DNA from: Pleodorina starrii
Lineage: Eukaryota; Chlorophyta; Chlorophyceae; Chlamydomonadales; Volvocaceae
Reading direction: 5' to 3'
Length of the DNA stretch: 64,000 bases
Assembly: GCA_030267565.1 (NCBI GenBank)
Contig: BRXU01000021.1
Coordinates: forward strand, 2,499,424-2,563,423
Below, in pieces: positions 1 to 12,300 of the stretch (its first letter is position 1; every line of letters begins with the position of its first letter). The translations under genes were made by a program, and so were the position numbers. The notes below the pieces were generated by a model. That model saw only the letters and a program-made list of their open reading frames with translations, was not told where the DNA came from and did not search any database.

Positions 1-3000
1 GACGCTGGCTTCGCGGACGCCGGCCGGGAGGACGGGGCGGCAGCGCCCTCCTCGCCTTGCGCAGGCGAGGCGGGGTCCGCGGGCACTTCGCCCTCCATCT
101 TCTGCACCGCCGCCGCAGCCGCCGCGGGCTCCCCTTCGAGACAAGAGCCCACGCCCGGCTCCGCCTCCGCCGAGGGCGGCAGCACCAGCTGCCAGGCCGG
201 GCCCAGCGCGGAGGGCTCGGTGGGCGGCTCCGGCGGCGGCGGCACCACGCCGGCGCTGACGGCGGTGAGGGGCGAGGTGATTTCCGCCAGGGCCATGTCG
301 CGCAGGGTCTCTAGCAGCGCGGGCAGCAGGTCGGAACTCACGTCCACAACCTCCATAACCTGCGTGCCCATGTTGTCCCACATACACAGACACGCACAGA
401 CACAAGCACACACACGCACACAGACACACACAGACACGCACACAGACACACAGACACGCACACAGACACACACAGACACGCACACAGACACACACAGACA
501 CGCACACAGACACACACAGACACGCACACAGACACACACAGACACGCACACAGACACACAGACACGCACACAGACACACAGACACGCACACAGACACACA
601 GACACGCACACAGACACACAGACACGCACACAGGCACACAGACACGCACACAGACACACAGACACGCACACAGACACACAGACACGCACACAGACACACA
701 GACACGCACACAGACACACAGACACGCACACAGACACGCACACAGACACACACGAGGACGGAGGCGGATGGGGAGCGGAAGGGAAGGGGGCGTGTCGAGT
801 TGAGGGGCTGAAGAAGTACGAATCGCGGGGAGTTGGAACGGGAATCCAGACCAGATCAGTACAGCGGTGGCGGGCGCTCAAGGCTGGGGAGGAGCTCTGG
901 GTGTGTTTTGCAAGCACACGTTCGTTGGTTTGCGGTACGGTTTACTTTGCACCCACCCCGCCTGCCGCCGCCAGCCGCGTGGCCACTTCTTCCCTCTTCC
1001 CTCCTCATCCCTGGCCCTCCCTGGCCCTCCCTCCCTCCTCAGCCCCAGCCCCAGTTCCCCACCTCCACCGTGCTCGGCTCCTTCTCCTCCTCCTCCTCCT
1101 CCTCCGGCTCCGCCCTGATCCCCATGATAATCATGGCGGGGTGCGCCAGGCCCCCGCCGGACACCACCACCACCGCCGACCGATCCACGTCCAGGCCAAG
1201 CGCTGCGGGGCGGGGCGGGGGGCGGGGCACGGCCATGCGCCAAGAGTTAGTTCTTATGTGCAAGTCCCGGTGCCGAGCCGAGGGTGCGTTAGCCATGATC
1301 AAGTAAAGAGAGCTGCCTTGCCACAACGCACCTGGGTTCACACGCACGCACTCACGCACGCACCTGGGTTCCTCCACGGCTCCAGCCCCCACTGCACCGA
1401 CAGCCGGAACACCTCGTCCGTCTGCAGCGCGTCGCGCACTTGGGTCCAGGGCCCACCACCCCAGTTCCTGGCCTGGCCGGGGTGCGGCATCACCAGCGCC
1501 GCCTCGACCTTGAGCTCCAGGGGGGCCGGATTCGGGGCGGCGACCGCCAGGAAGGTGGCGACGGTGGGGTCGGGGTGGGGCGGCGGCGGGCTGAGCACCA
1601 GGATGCCGCCCTCGGTGGGGATCTGGGGGAGGCGAGGGGAAGGGGGGGAGGGCGAGGGGGTAATGGGGGTAATGAAGATGACACTGCAGCGGTGGCACGG
1701 AGGCGACATTGGCGAACGGGCACGGAGGAGGCGAGGGGAAGGAGGAGGAGGGCAAGGGGATGCGGTGCGAAAGCAGGTAGGGAGATTGGGTGCGTGGGTA
1801 GGGAAATGGGGTTACGGGAGCGGCGACGCAGCTGGAGGGTATGGGGCGTGCGTTTTAGGGCGGGCGAGAGATCAGCTGGTAGGGTAGTAGTTGATGATGA
1901 GTTGAGTTGAGCAGCGCGGGTCCCTTCCGAGCTCCCACACGAGCATGCAACGCCAGCGCGAGCGCGTTGTTGATTTCAAAAGTCGCAGGCGGGGCGTGCA
2001 CGTCGTCGTCGCCCTCGCACTCCGATGCAGCCAACTCAGCAAGGCGGCAACCGCATCCCCTGGAAGGCTGCAGGGACGCTGGCAGCGACAGCAAAGTGCC
2101 CCACTTCAACCAAAACAACAACTTCAGAACGGGATACGGGATACGGACGTACCTTTTCCGCACGCGCAGCGGAGCTACCGCAGGTCCGCAGCGGAGCCGC
2201 CCGCCGTACCCGGGCCTCGCTCGCACTCGCACACGCACGCCGCACCTCCGAGCCCCCGCAGACCCCGCGCGCTTCCCCTTCCCGGCCCCCCCCTTACCCA
2301 CCCCCTTCCCCATGTGCCCTGCAATCCACAGCCCCCTTCCCGCCTCCCCTTTTTCCCCTTTGCCTTCCTCTCATGACCGTTTCTCCTCACCCCCCCCCCC
2401 CGCCTTTCCCGCCCGTCGCCACAGGCCTCCCCTCCTCCCACCTGCATCTCCCAGCCGGGGGTGGCCCCATACATGGCGGTTGTGTCCCCCAGGTTGCGGC
2501 GGGGCTGCAACAGCTCCAGGCCCCGGGCCCGGCAGGTGGCACTGTTGAACACCCGGATGGACCACCTGAGCGGGGGGCGTCATCCAATCCGGGGGGAAGG
2601 ACAGGCCGGAGACCCCGTGGACGGTAAATAAGTGCCTAGTCGTCGTCAAGGGCGCGCTTTGGGAAACGGGGGATGGAGAAATGCTTTAGGACAGGCTTCG
2701 CCGCGGCAGCGCTCCAGCGCGGCCTTTCCCGGCGGCGACCTTTCGCTGTCCCCTCAACACGCCATCCCCGCGCGCGTGCATGCTCTTCCATGCCCTTCCC
2801 CTGCGCTGTGCCGCTACTCCCCCCCCCGCTCCGCCGCAGCAGAAAGAGGCCCAACCCCAACACACACCCTCCACGGCGCCCTCCCACCACCGCTGCGCCG
2901 CCGTAAAACGTCTCTGCTACGGTACCCGCCCAGCGCCCACTCACTTCCAGGTGGCCATCTCCGCCTCCATGATGCCGTACGCCCAGGCCACCGAGGCCTG

Positions 3001-6000
3001 CACCAGGTGCCTGCCCGGCACCTGTGCGGTGGCCTCCTTCCAGGCCGCGTAGTCCACCAGAGGGACCAGCGCAAGCACGCGGTCCTCGGGAAGGAAGGAG
3101 CGGGCGCTCTGGATCTGCGGGGGGTAGGGAGGGGGGCGGGACCGGGGAGGGAGTAATGAAGATGACACCGATTTGTCAGCGATGGGACGGAGCAGGGAGG
3201 CGATGGGCATCCCGGGGTTCGCACCACCACCACCACCACCCTGCCTCCCGCAAGCCGTGCAACAAGCTTTCGCGCCCACTGACGCGGCGCTGGCTTTGCA
3301 CCGCCGCTGGTTTCGCGCGCTTTGCGACCGGTACCAAGCACGCATTTTCAAACCCCTCCCCCACCCGCTCCCAACCCCTGCGAGCCGCAACGCTCGCCTC
3401 TCCCCTCCCCCGCCTCCCCTGCCACGCCGCCCCTCGCTGGCCCGAACCCCCCCTCCCCTGCCACGCCACTGGCCCACTGCCCCCTCGGCACCGGCAGCCA
3501 TAGCCCCCCGCCCCCCAAGGGGGCCCTGCCTGGTGGTTGTTGAGCACCACAAAGGCCCTCCTGGCTGCGCTGTCCGCCCGCTTGAGGTCGTTGATGAGTC
3601 CGTTGCGGTCCATGGTGATCCACATGAGGTCTTTGGAGATCATGGCCAGGTGGCCGATGCCGTCGACGGGGTGCGCGCGCAGGAGCCTGACCGGCAGAGG
3701 TGAGGGGCGGCGGGGGAGGGAGGAGGTTTGGGGGGTAAAAACGAAGATACCGCAGCGATGGGACGAAAGGGGACGAAAGGGGGGGGTTGGGGAGTTGAAT
3801 TGCAAAGCTGCGTTACTGGCACCAGTCTGGGTTGCAGCGGGGGAGGGCGGCGGATGGAGGGCAGGGACGAAGGACAGGGAGTCGGAGTTCGTGGGGCGGG
3901 TGGCCGGGCCAGTGCCGGAGGTGTTTTGGGGCCGGTTGGCCTCATTTGGCTCTCTGCAGAGAGCTTTGACGGACGGCCCGAGGTTGGGGAGGGAGGGTGG
4001 CGGCTGTCTGGCGCAAGTGCGCGCAGGGGTAGGGCCGGGACGCGCGAGTTCACCGGCCGGCGCCGGCAGGCCAGAAGGCTCGTCGTCAGACCGACCGTCG
4101 GGCTTCTCTCCGACCCAGATCGGGAGAATGGGAGAACCGCTGCAGGCGGTCGAGCGCGCGGAGACGATATCCCCTCCCCGCAGTCTCCGTCTCCGTGCCC
4201 GCCTCCTCCCTCCCCCCCCCTGAACCCAGCCTGCCCTCCCTTTCCCTTTCCCTTTCCCTTTTCCTTTCCCTTTTCCTTTCCCTTTTCCTTTCCTTCCCGC
4301 ACGTCCTCACTTGATGATTCCCGTGTAGTCCCCGTCGTAGTAGTCGGTGAGCGCCTCGTCCCCGAACTTGAGGTACAGCGGGCCCAGCATCGGGTGGCCG
4401 TTCCAGGCGTTGAACTCGGGCCAGTCCACCACGTAGATGCTCTGGTAGGAGTTGACCTCGCCTGCGGGTGGAGGACAGGAGGAGTCAAGCGAGTCGGAAG
4501 AGAAGACAAATCCCGACAGGGCAAGCTCCCACCGGCCGGTCACCACTTTTCAAGGGTTGGTTGTCAACTTGTCATGCACATGGTAAGAAAGCCGAAGCGC
4601 AGACTTCATGCCCCCCCCCGCCCGCCCGCCCCCATTAGGTCGCAGCACGCAGGCGCCGTGGGTTACCGTAGTGGATGGTGCCCACCGGAGACACCGCATG
4701 CACGCACGGGAACCGAGCAACCGACCAAGCCGTCTCTCCACGACCTCCCTCCGTCCCTTCGCTGCGGTCCCTTCGCTTTACCGGTACGGTGTCTCCCGCG
4801 CGCGACCCGACCCGACCCGACCCCCGCACCGCTCACCTTCGCCCTTGAGCGGCCACACCGTAAGGTTCTGCGCCGCCACCGCCTCCTGGATCGTCCACAC
4901 CCGCCGCATGTACGAGTTGTTGACCAGCAGCGCCTTGACCGCGGAGCGGCCCAGGAACCGAGCCCCACCTGTGGGGTAAAAAATGATACCGCAGCGGAGA
5001 CGAAGACGGCGTTAGCGAACGGCCCCTGTGGGGCGGCCGGCCAACATAGCGGCACGGCATGATTGATAACTAGTTGACTACCCGATACAAGCCGGCGCGC
5101 ACCCACAGAAAAAAGCCCGGACCATCAAAATGCTGTTGACCCAGATCAGGTTACAACCCGGACTCGCTCGATGCCACGTCCTAGCCCCAACCCAGATGCG
5201 CGGAGGAAGTTTTTGAACCCATATGACAGGGTATGCCAGGCCCAGTGCCCCGTATATAATATAACCCATAAACATGCGCACCACGTAGTTTGCAGGCAAC
5301 GTCGCGGCCAGCCAAAGGCGGAAACGAGCCGTCGGCGGTACGGCGCGCGGCGGTGCCCTTTCCCGAGGGCGCACGTTCCTCAGGCTGTTGGCCCGTCGAC
5401 CCAAAGCCCCCCGACCCCCTATCCTTTTCACGAACACAGGACCAGGGCCCACAGGGGTCGGAAGGGCAAGACCTCGAGAGACCAGCGCGCGAGGGGGGCT
5501 CATGGTACGGCACATCGTGCGGTACTCACGGTATTTGTCCATCTCATCGCTGTACAGCTGTACGATTGAGCGAGCCTCCTGAGGGACGGACAGTCATGGC
5601 AAGTGGAAGGGAGAGGCGGGTTGCGCGGCTGGGGAAGGAACGGGTGCACACACACACACACACACACACGCACACACACGCGAACGTACACACGCGCGCA
5701 CGCACGCACACACGCACACGCACGCGGATGAAAGGACCGGGGGAAAGCGGGCCACCCGGGAGACCAGCGGGTGGTGCGGCGACACGGGCACTCGCACACG
5801 ATGTGGGCGTCCGATACACGAAACGGTTTCCAAGTTTGCGGCTACTTGACGAAACTGGTCGCCCCGCCGTCCCTGCGACACCCACCCACCGCGGGCCCCC
5901 CGGCCCCCGCCACTGGCTGCTGCTGCAGCTGCTGCGCCCACCCCGCCTCGAGCCCCGCCCCACTACCTCCCACGACGGCACCGGTAAGGTCAGGTCACAG

Positions 6001-8234
6001 GCATGTTTGGTCCGTTTTACTTGGTCCCTTCGTCGCCCACAGCGGTCTGACAAAGCCGAGCGGTTGCTCCGCCCCGGTGCTTCCTTCTTACCTCCCGGCG
6101 GCAAAAGCACCCACCCCCGTTTCGTGTGCATAAGAGATACGCGAGAGCGAGACCAGACCATGAGAAACTACGACCAACCAAAGAAAGTAGACCCAACCCC
6201 AGACCCAGTTCCCCAGCCTCACATCTGCGACCCACCTGCGAGTTCATGATCTTGCCGGAGATGTAATCCACCACCGGGGCGATCATCACGTACACCTGCG
6301 GCCACATCGCAACGTGCCCAAAATTTTATGTAAGGAACCAGAAACCAACCAGAATCAAGCGACCACGGCAGCCGTACGACCGCCGTACGACAGCCGCCGC
6401 TTTGCGTTGCCGTCGCGCCGTACCTTTCCGGCGGTGTAGATGCCGGTGCTGCCCTTGATGTGGGTCATCTTCTCCTCCAGATCGGCGTCCTGCAGATGGA
6501 GGGGATGGAGGGGAAAAAGCCGTGTGTGAACAGGTAGCCGCAGCACAGCGCTGGGCGAGCGCTGTGGTCCCCGTCCACCCCCGCAGCTCTTACGGTAGCC
6601 AGCAGCGGCCCTTGCAGCATTGGGGCTTTTGCGAGTTTGGCAACGGAGGAACGCGTGAAACGCCAGAATGCCTGACAAAACCTGCTGCCCGCCGCACACC
6701 GTACGACTCACGCCGTCGCGTAGACCCGACCCGACCCGACTTCTTCCCGTACCACAGGGGAGAGTACACATTCCTGCCTCACTGCTTCAGGATCACGACG
6801 ATACACATTCATTCATTTATATATCTCACTGCTACAGGATGAGAACATGACGGCACACATGACATTTCGCACACATCGACCTTACCGGTCCATTTAGGGC
6901 CCTTTCCTTTTCCCTTTCCCTTTGGAAACCACAGCGGCCGGCCCCCTCCTAGCACCGCCCGTGCGCTCCGCACGCTGTCATGCGGCCGCTGCCTGCCCGC
7001 CCTCTCCCGCTGCCCCGCTTGCCCCGACCCACAAATGCATGCACGCACCTGTGGCACACACATCTGGTCCACCCAGGCGTACTCGGCCAGCCGGTTGGTG
7101 TACAGCCACAGAAGCCAAGCGGCAACCTGGGGAGCAGCAGCAGGAGGAGGAGGAAACGTACGCGGAGGATCAGAAGTATCGCATCGACAGTGGCAGAGGC
7201 AGCAGCAGCAGCAACAGCAGCGGCAGCAGACAGACCACGCTGTACCTTCGGAACCAACGTTTGTGATGTATGGGTTGTACGAGCTGCAGGGTGACGAGCA
7301 TGGCGACGCCCCATACAAAGGCCAGCCGCCGCCACTGGGTCAGATCGAAAGGGATTCTTGGCGTTCTAGGGTTAACCGCCCGCGCAAAAGTGCCCAGCCG
7401 CTCCATTCCCGGGCCTGGCGAATTGCCGGTACAAGGTCGTGCGTGCATGAAGTAGCGAACAGGCCCAATCGCAGAGAGCGTCCCTCATAAGGCAGACGCT
7501 GTGGCACCAAGAAGTGATACTAATCCTTTCCGTCGGAAGGGGTAGCACAGGTGGAATTAGCGAGGGCAGCGCACGACTGCTCCCGAAACCGGTTCGGCCA
7601 TATCGGGGGCCGGGACGCTAACCACCTAGGGGGACGAGGAGGCGTGTAGGCTAGCCACCTCTTAGCACGCGGCTCGCCAAGCGCGCCCACAGAAACATGA
7701 CGAAAATGGCAGCTTACCTCGATCTGTATGTCGTGGCCGTCCGCCAAAGTCCAGTCCACCGGGGCCGGCCCCTCCCGCATGTCCACAACCGCATATCCTT
7801 CGCGGCCGCAATCCGACAGCCACTTCTTGAAATCGGCAATGTTTTCGTTCCGGCCACGGATGCGCCATCGGTAAGAGAGCACAGCGGCGTCCTAAGGAGG
7901 TATGATGGGGTTGAAGCAGGGACCGCCAAAATGGAGCGGAAATGGTCACGCGGGCAAGACCGGACTAGAATGCATCCGGGGACTCCTTGAGGTAGGAAAA
8001 GCTCCATCCGGGCGCTTTTGTAAAGGTGTAACATGTATGTTAGCAAACCTCTATGCAAACAGTTGTGCTGGACTTGACCCCGGTCTCAGACAAACCCACC
8101 GTTTCGGGCTGATCGCTAATTTTGCACCATTTCTGCTGCCACTTGTTCAACTGGTAGGGCTGCGTGTTCCTTCCAAGTCCTTGCAGCTCCGACAATATTG
8201 CGGGAACATCCGAAATCCTTACGTAGCGGGGCAT
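1..8234 (-). CDS. HET-domain-like protein, multi-exon, 3' end off the window
   Basis: I assembled exons from splice sites and phase: 8234-about 8050 (start exon, donor uncertain), 7891-7718, 7126-7049, 6489-6424, 6295-6236, 5578-5530, 4968-4837, 4461-4311, 3686-3530 (GC donor), 3114-2945, 2565-2442, 2067-1939, 1622-1364, about 1256-1063, and 359 to beyond base 1. From 7891 to 2442 the phases join without conflict. The three HET blocks are visible: [13 protein letters not shown] (usual ALSYxWG), [11 protein letters not shown] (usual LWIDxLCINQ) followed by [18 protein letters not shown], and [12 protein letters not shown] (usual RRxWxxQE). In fungi HET domains trigger incompatibility cell death; the algal role is unknown. 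The C-terminal part is Ala/Glu/Pro-rich and runs out of the window. The exon near 1256 has an ambiguous acceptor. An extra short exon near 7300-7360, and a non-coding leader with a strong donor at 8572/8571, are possible. The HET assignment is from motifs only. Confidence 0.75.
370..752. repeat. CA-rich minisatellite, unit about 10-14 bp (CAGACACGCACA type)
   Basis: About 380 bp of near-perfect repeats of CAGACACGCACA and CAGACACACA variants. The tract lies inside the last intron seen in the HET-like gene (1062-360), just upstream of its acceptor in the minus sense, so the pre-mRNA would carry a long GT-rich tract. Confidence 0.9.
4236..4296. repeat. CCCTTT/CCCTTTT tandem repeat
   Basis: Short tandem CCTTTCCCTTTT units in an intron of the HET-like gene, directly next to the splice donor at 4310. 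Purine-rich in the sense strand. Confidence 0.8.
5645..5732. repeat. CA-rich microsatellite
   Basis: CA repeats interspersed with CG steps, in an intron of the HET-like gene next to the exon at 5530-5578. Confidence 0.85.
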
Positions 8235-9327
8235 TTCGCTTGAAATCCACCCAATCCTAAATAAGAGTCCCTAAAATCACGCAGGAATGTGCGTTTGAGC
8301 TCATATTTGGACCTAACGACGCGTAACGGACTAACGGTATTACAGCCGTACGGTAGCGTAGAAAAACCAACCGCAGGAATGAGGTCTGCAATTTGGTGCC
8401 ACAAATCGCCGCCGAAACCAGTGCTGCATTGCAGATGCTGGGGAGGAATAGGCCCTTGTAGGTCAGTTGCAGACTTGCAGTGGTAAACGTCAAAGTGCAC
8501 GCCGGGGACAGCGTCCCGTCTGGTCCCATGTTTGGCGCCGCCGGCGCTACGGTTGCCGTGAGGTGCGCATGTACTTACCTCTTTGCCCAAGGCTCTCACT
8601 AGTCAATTAAGTCGGCTGACACGTAATTGCCGTTCTTGTGTTACAATACGGTGGCACCAGAGCTGAGCCTAGCTGAGCGCCCGGGTGCCCGACATACAAC
8701 AACAAAAACACCGCTTATCCCCGCCAAGCGTGCATTATAGCAGGCTGGCTCTCGAGCGTGAGCGCAGCGAACGCATGAAAGGAAAGACAGGGCACCCACG
8801 GCCAAGGCGTACCGTACGTACCGTACATCCACTTAAAAGGCCACATCCCATCACCGAAGAGCTCGTCACACCTACAGGCTCACGTCTCAAAAACCATCCG
8901 TCGACCAATGACCTTGGCGCCAGCTGCGGAATCTTGGCCCCGCAAGGTTACAACTGTTTGTCGGGCTCACAGCTAGATTGCATGGTTCCCTCCCATAATT
9001 AGCACGCCCACGTATTTTTGGTTTCTATAATATCAGAATACATTGAGTGTATTTGCTAACCGACTCCGCGGCTGCAGAGACAACGAACAGGGAGAGGGCC
9101 GCCGACACTGGTACGACACTTCACGGTTCGGCCCTTGGAAAGGTTCGACGCGCAAGTATTTTTCGGTAGCTAATCCTTGGCCTGGGAATTTTGCAGCTCG
9201 GCTGCGTACCCCAATTGGTTGAAAGCTTAGCAGAAACCCTGTTGCGTCTAGAAACTAGGACCAACAGTCCCTCTAACTCTCTTCTGTCACGTGCAATGGT
9301 CGTTCAATAACGTAGAAATTAATCGCG
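8235..9327. other. Divergent intergenic region between HET-like gene and helicase gene
   Basis: About 1.1 kb between two genes transcribed away from each other. GC falls below that of the introns, as in promoters and untranslated leaders here. Open frames at 8219-8599 on the minus strand have protein-like composition, and a strong donor (CAAAGAG then GTAAGT) lies at 8572/8571, so part of this may be leader exons of the HET-like gene. I see no other gene. Confidence 0.5.
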
Positions 9328-12300
9328 ATGGATGCTTTTGCGTTGCTTACCGGCGGCGCAAATTTCGATCGGCGGCGCTATAAGAAGGACATTGATGCCT
9401 TCAACCCGAAAGCGGGTATGTGGATACCATCAGAATCGAAATACTCTGACAGAGGCATGATGGCGCTGTGCAACACGATGTGTGAAGGCTGTCGGCTTCC
9501 GTCTGACGTCAGTTGCCCCGAATGCAAGCGCAAAAGCCACCTCTTGGGACATGCTTCCTAATTTGATAGTACACGAGTATGGACTAATGAAGTCTTGGAC
9601 GAGGCGCCTTGCGAGATTCATACCCAGACCCCGACACGTACTCGCACGCCCTTGCTGCCACACACACACACCCTGCCCCTGCCGTTCCGCTCGACGGCTC
9701 GTGCCACTTGCTTGCCCTCTTTGCTCTCTTGCTTCCCCCAATGTGCCCCAAGTTACGAACGCCGCGGCGCGTGAGGCAGAGCTCGCAGCGGCCAGGAGGT
9801 CTGGCGCCGGAGGCGCGGGGGGCGGCAGCGGCAGCAACAAGCGCAGCCGCGCCAAGGCGAACGCCAAGAAACGGCGGCGCCTCACCTCAGGCGGCGCCTC
9901 CGGCGACGGGGAGGATGAGGGTGCGTGGCGCCTGGCTGTTGTGGGGGCCCGCGACGTTGCACTGCCGTGTCTCCCCGGCTCAACACTCGGACGACACCTG
10001 TCTCGAGGGTGGTTTCGGAGCGGCACTCCGCGGAACTTGGTTAGACCCGCTTACCTCAAATGCGCCGGCGCGGTGCGTCAGGCCGGGGGCTGCCATCCGT
10101 GCGGGGATGACCCAAATCCTATGCATACGGGGCGCGACGCGGTGTCTTTAGGAAAGCCAGCGCGGTCACTTGGCACACGCAAGGGCGCTGGTGCCCTGGC
10201 CCCAAACGCACACTCCGACCTGTTATAAGACGCCTCCTGCGGGGACTACCCTGCGGGGATTCCCTCCTTCTCGGCCGTGGTACAAGGTGGACGTCACGGC
10301 CCGCTACGGACAGCCTGCCTTGCTGCGCCTCCAGTCGTGATACCTCGGCCGTGGGTTATCTGCCCGCCCGCGTCGCGATCCCCACCCCACCACGTGTGTG
10401 TGTCCGTGTCCCGTGTGTGTGTCCGCGTGTGTGTCCGCGCGCGCGTGTGTGTGTGTGTTCCCTGCTGCTGCCGCAGATGACTCTGCGGACATTTCATTGT
10501 TCTCGCGGGGCCAGGAGGGACAGCTAGGCTCGGACAGCGGGGACGGCGACGGCGGCAATGACAATGATAGCGATGGCGGCGGGGCGGGGGCGGAAGAGGC
10601 CGACGACGACGAGGAGGAGGAGGAGGAGGAGGAGGATGGCAGCGAACAGGGAGAGGAGGGCGAAGAGGAGGAGGAGGAGGACGACGACGACGACGCTGTG
10701 GTGGATGGCAGCGACGGCGACGGAAGTGAGGAAGGGGAAGAGGAGGCGGAGGCGGAGGAGGAGGGGGGCGCGGATGCGTTGGTGCGACGGGGCAGCGGCG
10801 GCGGCGCGACGACGTCGGGGCGGCTGGCTGAGCTGGGGCCGTTGGTGGATGACGTGATCCCGCAGGTCAGCACCAACGACCCCTTTGAGGAGGCCAACCT
10901 CATTCGCAAGGTGAGGTTCTTGCTGGGGCCGTGGCGATGGCGGAGGTGGTGGCGGAGGTGGTGGTGGTGGTGGCGGAGGTGGTGGTGGTAGCAAGAGAGG
11001 CTGCGGGGGGCAAGAGGAGGTGTGGGAAGTACAGGGAGCGTGGCGCGGGCCCTTGCCACACGCTGAATCTGGGTCGGGGTTTGGGAGGGCTGGGGTGTGT
11101 ATCGGGTTGACCCGCCGTCGGTTTGGCGTGAAGAGGAGTGGCAGCTACCAGGCTCGGCACGCCGCTGGTACCCTCGGCCCGCTCCACCCAACACCGGCAA
11201 CACGCCCACATACACACAGGCGCAGACACACACGTGTCCCCGCTTCCGTGCCAGACCCCCCAATGCGCCCGAACCCATTCGACCCCCCCTCCTTTCTACC
11301 ACGCCCTCCCACCCCCTCCCACCCAGGCCCTCCGCATCAAGGTCACCGGCACCGACGTGCCGCCGCCCCTCAAGAGCTTCGCGGAGCTCACGACCAGGTA
11401 CTGCCGTACTGCCGTACCCAGAGCCTGAAGCACCGCGAGCCATACTCTACACGACCTCTCGTGGCAGCTCGCCCGATTCCCCCCCTGATTGCCATCCCAC
11501 GCATCCTCACCGTCCTCGCCATCCTGACTCCTTGTAACCTCATCCATCTGCGTAAGCGCCCCACCTCCGTAACAACAGCCCCATCACCCCCCATCACCTC
11601 CTATGTGTGGATAACCCCCACTTCCGTAACCGCCCACCTCCGTAACCGCCCACCTCCGTAACCGCCCACCTCCGTTACCCCTGCCCTGTTTCGACGGGCT
11701 GTTTTCGATGCCCTTCCTTCCAAACCGTTCCCCGCCCCGCCTGTCCCGCAGGCACAAAGTCAGCCGGCGGCTGGTGGCCTCCCTCCGCTCCTCCGGCTTC
11801 TCCAGCCCCACTCCGATTCAGCGCCAGGCCATTCCCGCGCTGCTGGCCGGCAGGGAGCTGCTGGCGGTGGCGCCAACTGGTGGGTGGGTGGTGGTGGGGG
11901 GGGGTGGATGGGGGGGGTGGGCCGCTTGGGAGGAAAGGGACACGAAGGACCATTGCCCTGGGACGGGGCGGGAGCAGGGCCCGGGCAGAGGTGAGGGACA
12001 GCGCACGAGGAAAGGGGAAGCTGGGAGTCGCTGGGGCGCGGCCACGACGCTGCCAGCGGAGGGCATCAAACCCCGCAACGCCCCTCTCCAGGACCTCTCC
12101 AGGATGTCACACACACCACCCGCCACCCGCACCGACACCTGCCCGCCGTTGGGCCCCCGTCCCTCTCCGGCATCGTCGCCCGATTCGCGATTCAATCGCG
12201 CCGAGTGTCACCTCTCCTGCCGCTCTCCCCCGCAATTCCGTGGCCGATTCCATTCCCCCCGCCCCCCCCGCCCCGTTCACGGGCTCCGGCCTATACGTGG

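Noticed and set aside
338..751. Cys/Val-repeat open frame on the minus strand
   Set aside because: It is only the CA/GT minisatellite read through; no domain, and it lies in an intron of the HET-like gene.
7170..7448. Separate membrane protein gene inside the HET-like gene
   Set aside because: A hydrophobic stretch ([15 protein letters not shown]) exists, but at best it would be an extra exon of the HET-like gene; phase support is ambiguous.
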